DNA of 11,696 bases, from positions 1 through 11,696 of the forward strand of contig RMBW01000344.1 of the NCBI GenBank assembly GCA_004009845.1. Direction: 5' to 3'. Below are positions 1 to 6,475 of this stretch, piece after piece; positions within the stretch are counted from its first letter, which is position 1; every line of letters starts with the position of its first letter. The position numbers were made by a program, and so were the translations under genes. The DNA is from Davidsoniella eucalypti. Lineage: Eukaryota; Ascomycota; Sordariomycetes; Microascales; Ceratocystidaceae. The notes beneath the pieces are model-generated. The model worked only from the letters and a program-made list of their open reading frames with translations, made no database searches and was not told the DNA's origin.

Positions 1-674
1 AGACTGTTGTATCTATCTCTATAGAGTATACTAGCAGTCTGGTTGTTAGCCAGCCGAGACAACCGTGATCCTTTCCAAGGGAGGTTGACCACAAATCGGC
101 AGGGAAATCACGCATGGTAAGCGTGTAGTTCTCCATCTTAGCCTGGATATGACGATGCAAGGGAGCTTTTCGGAGCAGCTATCTTGGTTTCGTTTCTTTT
201 TCTTCGTTCTGACTCTCTGTTTCTTACTGTTTGTTCTTACTTCTCTGAAACAACCAGTCCACTGCGGTTCAACAGGGAGTCTCTTAAAGGGGAACCGATG
301 AGCTAGCACATGTCTAATTGTAAGCTTTGATTCGTCCCTTTGGCAGAGGTTTTCCCGTTTATTTAGTACGCCTTTCTTCTTCTCCGGTGACATCAGGAAT
401 CACCATGATGTGCTTTAACCGATTGTCGTCTATATATATTTTTTTCTTTTTCTACATCATGCCAAAAACACTTCGCCACTAGTTTTCATATAAATCACAC
501 CTTCAAACAGTTAGCTTGTCCGTGACACAAAAGCAATATATACACATTATTGAGCCAAGATGCAGGTTCTCATAAGACTTAGATCTCCAGTAGCTACTCA
601 GGCGAGAAGATAGCAGCATCGGAGTCTCCATCGTAGCGTGAATATAGGCTACTTTTCCCTTTGCTTGGTTTGGC

Positions 675-716
675 TACCAAGGGCTGGGTTATCCCTAATG
701 ACGGTATCCCTTGGTA
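675..716. repeat. 9-bp inverted repeat, 24-nt spacer
   Basis: TACCAAGGG at 675-683 is perfectly complementary to CCCTTGGTA at 708-716. The spacer also contains GGG and CCC that could close a small inner stem. It lies in DNA with no recognised gene, so its role, if any, is unknown. Confidence 0.6.
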
Positions 717-828
717 CACAAACCCTCGTAATTCTAAATCGTCACAGCGACAACGCCAAAAACCAGTATTCAAATCGGATATGTTGAAACTTTAACATCT
801 ATAAACTACAAGTATGTAGGATGGACAC

Positions 829-910
829 TTAGGGTTAACCACATAGGATAATGTAACCCTATATCCTAACCCTCGATGCTGCTGTTACATCGAGAGCTGA
901 TTCAGCTCGT
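829..910. repeat. Cluster of overlapping inverted repeats
   Basis: At least four perfect pairs lie within about 80 bases. TAGGGTTA (830-837) pairs with TAACCCTA (854-861). TAGGATA (844-850) pairs with TATCCTA (862-868). CTCGATG (872-878) pairs with CATCGAG (888-894). GAGCTGA (894-900) pairs with TCAGCTC (902-908) around one base. The first two stems interleave, so a transcript could form either stem or an H-type pseudoknot. The pairings are seen directly; that this is a structured RNA or a protein-binding site is inference. It lies about 120 bases downstream of the stop codon of the lysine-rich tail, which is read on the minus strand, so a 3' UTR element is one possibility. Confidence 0.55.
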
Positions 911-1025
911 TTACGAGAATAAGATGTTGCCTGTAAGTTTGCAACAGATCCCACACTTATCAATCACAATCGTGACAGAAAAACATGTTAGCTGCTTTAT
1001 CTTTTTGCCCGGCTAAGACGAGCCG

Positions 1026-1175
1026 CTAGGGGTATATACCCGGCTTTTCGCCGATCAGCAGCTCTTCGACCTGCTCGGGTGTCAGATCGGCGAGGTCGTC
1101 GTCAATAGAGTGCTCTTCCTTGTCCTTGGACTTCTTAGACTTCTTGGACGACTTCTCCTTCTTCTTCTCTTCTTG
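1026..1175 (-). pseudogene. Lysine-rich C-terminal tail of an unidentified protein, fused to broken 28S
   Basis: Read on the minus strand from the 28S break, 49 codons stay open to a TAG at 1026-1028. The segment starts with a Lys/Glu/Ser-rich stretch (EEKKKEKSSKKSKKSKDKEE), then an acidic DDDLADL, then TPEQVEELL and a conserved-looking end, GEKPGIYP. This order, with a basic linker followed by a short ordered acidic end, resembles a real C-terminus and not random frame. I do not recognise the family. No start codon or upstream exon is present, because the sequence turns into 28S rRNA at about 1173-1175. It is therefore either a gene cut by an rDNA insertion or rearrangement, or half of a chimeric assembly join. 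The alternative of a chance open frame is less likely given the codon pattern. Confidence 0.45.
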
Positions 1176-2197
1176 ATACATTCGAATGCCCACGTTCAAT
1201 TAAGTAACAAGGGCTTCTTACATATTTAAAGTTTGAGAATGGATGAAGGCAATATAGCGCCCCCGAGTCCCTAATCATTCGCTTTACCTCATAAAACTGA
1301 AGTTCAACACTGCTATCCTGAGGGAAACTTCGGCTGGAACCAGCTACTAGAAGGTTCGATTAGTCTTTCGCCCCCATGCTCATATTTGACGATCGATTTG
1401 CACGTCAGAACGCTGCGAGCCTCCACCAGAGTTTCCTCTGGCTTCACCCTATACAAGCATAGTTCACCTTCTTTCGGGTCCAACCCTATATGCTCTTACT
1501 CAAATCCATCCGAGAACATCAGAATCGGTCGATGATGCGCCGAAGCTCTCACCTACGTTCACGTTCATTACGCGCTGGGGTTTTACACCCAAACACTCGC
1601 ACATAAGGTTGACTCCTTGGTCCGTGTTTCAAGACGGGTCGCTGATGACCATTACGCCAACATCCTTGCCGAAGCGCGGTCCTCAGTCTGCCGAATGGTA
1701 TTATGCAAAGGGCTATAACACTCCCGAAAGAGCCACATTCCCTAAGCCTTTCTCCCAAACAACAAACTGATGTTGGCCTGTACTGACAGAGTAAACAAGT
1801 CCGAAAACAAGCAAAACTGACAGAAACAAGTCTGGTCATAGGCGCTTCCCTTTCAACAATTTCACGTGCTGTTTAACTCTCTTTTCAAAGTGCTTTTCAT
1901 CTTTCGATCACTCTACTTGTGCGCTATCGGTCTCTAGCCGGTATTTAGCTTTAGAAGAGATATACCTCCCATTTAGAGCAGCATTCCCAAACTACTCGAC
2001 TCGTTGAAGGAGCTATACAAAGGTTTGGTATCCAACCGTACGGGGCTCTCACCCTCTCCGGCGTCCCGTTCCAGGGAACTCGGAAGGCACCTCACCAAAA
2101 GCATCCTCTACAAATTACAACTCGGACTACGAAGTAGCCAGATTTCAAATTTGAGCTGTTGCCGCTTCGCTCGCCGCTACTAAGGCAATCCCTGTTG

Positions 2198-2229
<32 letters not shown>

Positions 2230-2263
2230 GTTCAGCGGGTATTCCTACCTGATCCGAGGTCAA
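1173..2263 (-). rRNA. 28S (LSU) ribosomal RNA, 5' part only, truncated
   Basis: This is the 5' third of nuclear large-subunit rRNA, the RNA core of the cytosolic 60S subunit. On the minus strand it begins TTGACCTCGGATCAGG at 2263, contains the ITS4 primer site (2206-2225) and the LR5 site (1316-1332), and covers the variable D1 and D2 regions. The D2 region is AT-rich. Conserved core blocks match Pezizomycotina-type 28S, for example CAGCACGTGAAATTG and GCTTCGGCGCATCATCG. It ends inside the conserved block CATTCGAATGTATCAA; at 1173 the expected continuation is replaced by the coding tail. A G that is normally doubled in GCGGTTCTGACG is missing at about 1410-1411. It could be a genuine truncated pseudocopy or a misassembled piece of the rDNA array. 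It cannot yield a complete LSU rRNA as it stands. Confidence 0.93.
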
Positions 2264-2425
2264 CCTTTCAAAAAATAGAGGGTTTTTACGGCATGTAGTA
2301 CAAGAGTTTCAAAGCGTAAATAAATATTACTACACAGGGAAGCTGCAAGTATAACAGCCGATGCATTTCGGCGGCCCGCATCATAAGATGCGAGTCCTCC
2401 AACACCAAGCGGAGCTTGAGTGGTG
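2264..2425 (-). other. ITS2, internal transcribed spacer 2
   Basis: This spacer of about 162 nt lies between the 3' end of 5.8S and the 5' end of 28S. It is removed during pre-rRNA processing. It starts on the minus strand just after CGAGCGTCATTT with CACCACTCAAGC, a common ascomycete pattern. It carries a Cys-free AT-rich arm towards the 28S side. This makes it the best species barcode in the window. I could not name a genus from memory. Confidence 0.85.
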
Positions 2426-2581
2426 AAATGACGCTCGGACAGGCATGCCTGGCAGAATACTGCCAGGCGCAATGTGCGTTCAAAGATTCGATGATTCACT
2501 GAATTCTGCAATTCACATTACGTATCGCATTTCGCTGCGTTCTTCATCGATGCTAGAGCCAAGAGATCCGTTTGAAAGTTT
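2426..2581 (-). rRNA. 5.8S ribosomal RNA
   Basis: This is the 5.8S rRNA, which pairs with 28S in the cytosolic large ribosomal subunit. The minus strand carries the near-universal fungal blocks GATGAAGAACGCAGCGAAAT, GAATTGCAGAATTCAGTGAA and TTGAACGCACATTGCGCC, ending at CGAGCGTCATTT. The length of about 156 nt is normal to slightly short. Near the 5' end the usual TTTCAACAACGG reads TTTCAAACGG, two bases short. That is unusual in so conserved a place and points to a sequencing error or a degenerate copy. The orientation and order (ITS1, 5.8S, ITS2, 28S) are normal for an rDNA unit. Confidence 0.95.
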
Positions 2582-2735
2582 TAACTTATTATGTTAACTG
2601 CCACTCAGCAATGAATAATTCTCTAGAAATAAAAAGAGTTTGTAAATACTACCGCAAGACTTGTGTTAACCCAAGCCTGCCAAAGCAGCTAGAAGGTATG
2701 TTTCACATATGGTTAATCGAGTGGCCAGCATTATT
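2582..2735 (-). other. ITS1, internal transcribed spacer 1, 5' end missing
   Basis: Immediately upstream of 5.8S on the minus strand is an ITS1-like stretch: AACATAATAAGTTAAAAC next to 5.8S, TTGCTGAGTGGC further up, and ACATACCTTCTAGCTGCTTTGG near 2690-2710. These are common pieces of ascomycete ITS1. The 18S end that should precede it (GTAGGTGAACCTGCGGAAGG) is absent. The upstream limit at about 2735 is therefore a guess at where ITS1 similarity fades. The break there makes the rDNA fragment open at both ends. Confidence 0.7.
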
Positions 2736-2765
2736 CATCAACTGATATCTAAATGACGTACTTGT

Positions 2766-2814
2766 GTGTAGTAACGGCACTTTTCAAATATTTGAATAAT
2801 ATTTAGTACTACAC
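2766..2814. repeat. 8-bp inverted repeat around a 10-bp palindrome, beside the rDNA break
   Basis: GTGTAGTA at 2766-2773 is complementary to TACTACAC at 2807-2814, and the spacer contains the perfect palindrome CAAATATTTG at 2785-2794. It lies about 30 bases outside the point where ITS1 similarity ends. A hairpin beside a rearrangement point could be relevant to breakage, but the position may be coincidence. Confidence 0.55.
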
Positions 2815-3525
2815 TACAGACATGTCAGTCTACGTACTTGGGTAGGAATTCGCTAATTGATTGTCAGTTTTCGAGTTTGGTATAGTTGAAGATGAGATGT
2901 ATGCCATTGACTAGTATAGTAGTCCAGTATTTTGCCCAGTATTTTAAGGCCAAGGGTCCAGCTAAAAGACATGATATGTAGGAATAAAAGTTATATACAT
3001 ACATAAAATGGCACGCAGTTCCAAATGTTGATACGCCTTGAAGATCGGGCACTAGAACTATGAGATAGCCAACAAACAAGGATAAGCAAGCTCTAAGAAA
3101 GCTTGATCAAGAAAGTTGAGATGTCAAGGGCGAATCAATCTAGTAAAGCATGTCTTTAACTTTAAGCTACTAAGGGTGTGGAAGTCCTTAAATTAGTATA
3201 GGTCAGGCTACTTAGCTTACACACTTTAGCTTGAGCTCTTAGCTTCGGTGGAACTAATCTGTATAGATAGTTGCCATAATGCCCCGCAAAGAGGCGAATA
3301 TAAAAAGCCTCAATCAGTAGACGCCGAAGGATATGACGGGTATAGTGTTGTGGCGCTAAGTTGGAACTATGTTCAAACAGTTAGTTCCATATCTTCTCAG
3401 GTGAGCAAAGAAACTTCATTAATGGCTTAGACTAGCAAGCTGTAGGATGTATTCCGCTCTTTTGGCTCTAGGATTCGCTCTTTACTGAGAAGGACGGAGG
3501 AGGAGACGGGAAGGACGAGTCTATA

Positions 3526-3587
3526 ACTAGGGTTGGACGAAAAGCTATAGCAGTTTACTAGGGTTGGTGATATAAGCTGCATGGTTA
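3526..3587. repeat. Two imperfect 31-bp tandem units
   Basis: ACTAGGGTTGG occurs at 3526-3536 and again at 3557-3567, each followed by a looser copy of an AAGCT...GCA...GTT stretch. The period is 31 bases. Only two copies are seen, so this is a minor local duplication. Confidence 0.5.
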
Positions 3588-3750
3588 CATAGCTACACAT
3601 AAGCCTGAGTAACCAAAGAAAAACTGAAGGATGCGCGATGTTACTTTTTCCCGAGAGGGTTAGAGTGTTTGCAGTAGAAAGACAAAAATTCGAAGACAAG
3701 TCTGCAGATCACAAAGTGAGACAGCACCAGCTTGAACTTACAATTACAAT

Positions 3751-3910
3751 ACCTGCAGGTTAAAGCCTGCGGCAACATTAGGGTTTGCCAGTGGGTTCCT
3801 CGTTAGGAACAGGAGGAACCAGACCTATATTTGGTCATTTGATTCTTCAACGGCACAAATCGCCTCGCTAGGGATAAGTAGAGTCTATAGCTCCGAGAGC
3901 TGGCGATTTG
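3751..3910. repeat. Group of hairpins including a nested 9-bp stem
   Basis: ACCTGCAGGT at 3751-3760 is a perfect 10-bp palindrome. GTTCCT (3795-3800) pairs with AGGAAC (3805-3810) around a 4-base loop, and GGTTCCT can also pair with the AGGAACC at 3814-3820. CAAATCGCC (3856-3864) pairs perfectly with GGCGATTTG (3902-3910), and inside that loop AGCTC (3889-3893) pairs with GAGCT (3897-3901). The nested arrangement at 3856-3910 is the strongest. It could be a small structured RNA or the remnant of a short inverted-repeat element. It does not fold as a tRNA that I can recognise. Confidence 0.55.
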
Positions 3911-4429
3911 CAGTGAAAAAAGCTACTAGTTAGTGTTTGCATAGTGACGAAGCACGAGACGCTAGCTATTGTCGTGCGTGGTTGGCACGCAGAACGATGA
4001 GCCCAAGCCCGCCCTGGATTGGAGCAGGTCGTAGTTTTTTCTGCTAAGACTGTAGGCTATAAGAAAAAACAAGTAAGCAGCGCTGTGGCATTCCAGTAAC
4101 TACATATTATGCCTAGTTTGCTTGCTAGAATCGGCGCGTCACTCTGGAATGTTGGCGCTGCGCAGTTGCCATGGCAAGCCCTTTTAGTGATTTCTGACTC
4201 GGAAGCGCAAGTAGAAACGGGGGAGGGAGATAGAAGCAAGGAAAAGAGAAGGCCTATTCTTTTTCTCACTGGAAATCCAAGCTTGCCTGTTGTTTTGAAT
4301 TTCTTGAAAGTGACTCGCCGGCTTGGGACGAGACAAGAGCAAGACAGACAAGTAGGACGAGGCACTCATCCCTAGGATGGATAGCCAGCACGATATAACC
4401 TGGCTCGCATGGTCGTTTTCTCGGCGGTC

Positions 4430-4828
4430 GTCTTTGTTCTTGTTCTTGTCCTTGTCCTTGTTTTTCCCGTGCTCGTTGATTCTAATTCTGACTCTGATTC
4501 TGACTGGCCTGGCTGGTCGACTTGATAGTTTGTGCTTCTTCTTTGCTTTCGTTCCGTTTTCGTCGCTCTTTCCCCAGATATCTTTCCCTGTCTTTCGTTA
4601 TCTAGTCACATACAGGCTTTTTGCTCACACGTCTTATTAGTGCTCTTCGCATTGTACTTGTCACTCGTCACCGCATGCGTTAGGAATAGCACCCTTTCAT
4701 CGAGCCAGGAAATTACGCATATTAAACTAGCAATAGCACTAAAACTACACTCCACAACGACTGAGGTGTGAATATCGCTCACTCCGATACAACAATCCAT
4801 CCCCGTCATAAACTATTGTAAATAGACC
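4430..4828 (+). promoter_or_regulatory. Pyrimidine-rich promoter and leader of the Ser/Ala-rich gene
   Basis: The 400 bases before the ATG at 4829 are strongly C/T-rich on the plus strand. They open with short repeats: TTGTTC/TTGTCC hexamers at about 4433-4462 and GATTCTGACTCT-like units at 4478-4505. Pyrimidine tracts of this kind are common in promoters of filamentous fungi, just upstream of transcription starts. No clear TATA box was identified. Short upstream open frames occur (for example from the ATG at 4377), but they are repeat-derived. The limits are approximate. Confidence 0.45.
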
Positions 4829-6063
4829 ATGGCGACTACTGCTAGAGAAGCGGAGTGGCAAGCTGTTGGCCCGTATGACGAGATTGTCGATTTCTCGCAG
4901 CCCACTGACTTCAATGACCAGATGTTCATAAGCGGCTTGGGTAGCGGTTCTATCATTAATAGCCATAGCTCGGCATCGTTGACGCCACCGGAGATGTTTA
5001 TGATGCCGCCTAGTGCTGGCTGGCACACCACAGGCTTTGGAAATAGCCAGTTCCAGCAACATAGCCCGACAACGCCAGCTGCTGAAATGACCGACTATGG
5101 CCTGGGCCTCCCAATGCCTCCAGCGATAGGCGGTCTTTCAGGCGGCTCGGTGTCGACAAGTGACCTGCTGGCCTTTGAGCATATTTCGTTGCAGTCGCCG
5201 CATCGACCACGGATAACAGCGGCATCGTCGTGTGGCGAGCTCTCGCAGCGTCGTCATGCTCACCAGGTACAGTTACAACAGGGACAGCAGACAAACCGTG
5301 ACGTAGTTTCGAAGCAGTCGCTGCTTGGCATGCCACCGGTGACAAATGGACTCGGCTCTAGTTCACTCGGCGTCGGCGATAACAACATTACCTGGCAAGC
5401 AGAAGAGCCTGGACCGCTGCGTAAGAACGGCTTTTCAAAGAGGCTTGTTAGCGCCCTCGTGGCACCGATCCGAAAAGTGGCAGCCTCTGCAGGCCGCAAA
5501 TCCAAGAACAACAGTGAGGCTCACCGTGATGTGGGCAGCCACTCCCCTGGGGTGCGCGGTGGCATATCGTTAGCCCCAGCAGCAGCAACTGGTGCTATAG
5601 CATCGACGACCAGCACCAACACAGTAGGCAGTAGCACTGCCCTGGGGCGTGTCGCTGGTGGCGACCAACGCAACTGTGCGGCTCCGCAGAGTAAAAGTGT
5701 ATGTTCACACCCCTCCCCGTTCTACATTGCCATTATATCGCTCGAGTCCATATCTAGCTTGGAAGTCTTTGGCCCCAAGTGGCTCTACAGACTCGTCCCG
5801 CCAAGATATCAAACTCTTTAGGTGCTTAGCTCCCGTTGATCTAGTAGGTGTGCCAAGTGGTAGTTGCTGTTGAAGAGAGCGCAGGCTCCACAATTAGCCA
5901 AGTCGACGGAAGTAGCAGAACGGCGCTATCCGCATCCGGCAATTCTCGGTGCGAAATGGCAGTCGTGGACAAGACACAAGTAGAGAGTTTGGGAAGTTGC
6001 CTGTGCTCTGAGCTCCCCGCCATCGAGTTTCCCAGTTTGTGCTTCCTTCTCCGGCGTTGTTAA
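4829..6063 (+). CDS. Ser/Ala/Gly-rich hypothetical protein, two exons
   Basis: Proposed structure: exon 1 4829-5698, intron 5699-5847, exon 2 5848-6063, giving about 361 aa. The ATG has a strong context (gaccATGG). Exon 1 encodes an acidic/aromatic N-terminus (PYDEIVDFSQPTDFND, residues 15-30), Met/Pro-rich and Gln-rich stretches, and a basic patch around residues 200-227 (FSKRLVSALVAPIRK, then GRKSKNN). It ends at a good donor, GTATGT. The acceptor TAG at 5845-5847 keeps phase 0 and opens a Ser-rich frame ending in TAA at 6061-6063, which overlaps an AATAAA signal at 6062-6067. I recognise no domain; low complexity and missing hydrophobic core suggest a disordered regulator, and the basic patch could be a nuclear signal (inference). 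Exon 2 is less certain than exon 1. A rival model splices exon 1 to 6440 and joins this to the next gene. Confidence 0.6.
5699..5847 (+). other. Predicted spliceosomal intron, 149 nt
   Basis: The donor is GTATGT at 5699-5704, placed exactly at a codon boundary, after which the reading frame changes character and soon stops (5819-5821). The acceptor is TAG at 5845-5847, the only nearby AG that re-enters an open frame in phase 0 without an immediate stop. No good fungal branch point (RCTRAC) is seen; GTTGAT at 5835-5840 is a weak candidate. The donor is well supported, the acceptor only moderately. Confidence 0.5.
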
Positions 6064-6475
6064 TAAACAGGCCGTCCCACCTCCTTGGAATCCTGATTGT
6101 CAACTCTTCTCAACCACACTCTCTCTATGCCGCTTTTGTCAAGCCACTAGAATCTTTACCAGACAGTTCGAGATTCAGTAGTCTGCCCCCAAGGTGCCTG
6201 CTTGTTTTTTCTTCTCAAATTCCGGGCGTCGCCGCATTCATTCTTTACGAGTCGTGCTAGATTGTTCTGACTAGAATGGAGTCTTTCTATGTATTGTGCC
6301 TCCTACCATCTCCGCTTTCAACAACACTGCCTTGATCCCCATTCCATCTTCCAAATTTCAGCCAGCCTGCCTGTTCGACTTTAAACGACCACCCATGCCT
6401 ACTTTCATAGCCTTGGGCCGTTGCACTAACACTTAATAGCGTTCTGATCTTTCCGCTGTCGGCTACGACATCAAG
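6064..6475 (+). promoter_or_regulatory. Leader/promoter of the Gln-rich gene, with a candidate branch point and acceptor
   Basis: This 412-base gap is pyrimidine-rich and contains no obvious coding frame, which fits a fungal 5' UTR or promoter. Near its end GCACTAAC (6423-6430) is a very good branch-point sequence, followed after 5-9 bases by TAG at 6437-6439. From 6440 the frame is open and continues into the ATG at 6476 through 12 sense codons ending GYDIK. So an intron probably ends at 6439: either a leader intron or a long intron from the donor at 5699. Confidence 0.45.

Larger units (their letters stand above)
1..1025. other. Gene-poor flank with inverted repeats
   Basis: I recognise no gene here. 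On the minus strand an open frame covers about 46-393, but its composition (runs of Lys and Arg, no family motif) looks like chance. A good intron donor (GTAAGA, minus strand, at 240) follows a stretch that could be an exon, but I cannot build a believable protein around it. The stretch does hold clear inverted repeats, at 675-683/708-716 and in a cluster at 829-910, listed separately. Confidence 0.5.
2815..4429. other. Gene-poor stretch with small repeats and hairpins
   Basis: I find no gene. Open frames on both strands are short, overlap each other and lack any motif. No rRNA similarity resumes, so the 18S gene is not here. Visible structure: a 12-bp tandem pair based on CCAGTATTTT at 2924-2945, two imperfect 31-bp units starting ACTAGGGTTGG at 3526 and 3557, and a group of hairpins at 3751-3910. 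It may be intergenic DNA or a decayed element; I cannot tell which. Confidence 0.5.

Noticed and set aside
46..393. 115-codon open frame, minus strand
   Set aside because: No motif, Lys/Arg runs from purine-rich DNA, and no sensible start context; not enough to call a gene.
686..702. Resemblance of the minus strand (TAGGGATAAC) to the start of an I-SceI-type homing site
   Set aside because: Only about ten bases match, and there is no group I intron or homing endonuclease nearby.
768..780. TTCAAATC as a possible tRNA T-loop
   Set aside because: No matching T-stem, anticodon arm or acceptor stem could be drawn around it.
829..875. Telomere-like TTAGGG/CCCTAA words (interstitial telomere repeat)
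   Set aside because: Only about three degenerate units in mixed orientation; they are better explained as arms of inverted repeats.
1549..1839. Open frame on the minus strand
   Set aside because: It lies wholly within the 28S rRNA D2 region and is a by-product of rRNA sequence.
2260..2511. Open frames on the minus strand over ITS2 and 5.8S
   Set aside because: They fall in rRNA and spacer sequence and are not coding.
4057..4375. Overlapping open frames on both strands
   Set aside because: Mutually overlapping, no domain, and located in the upstream region of the Ser/Ala-rich gene.
4377..4640. Hydrophobic open frame on the plus strand, which might be a membrane peptide or upstream ORF
   Set aside because: Its Phe/Leu/Ser content comes directly from pyrimidine repeats in the promoter.
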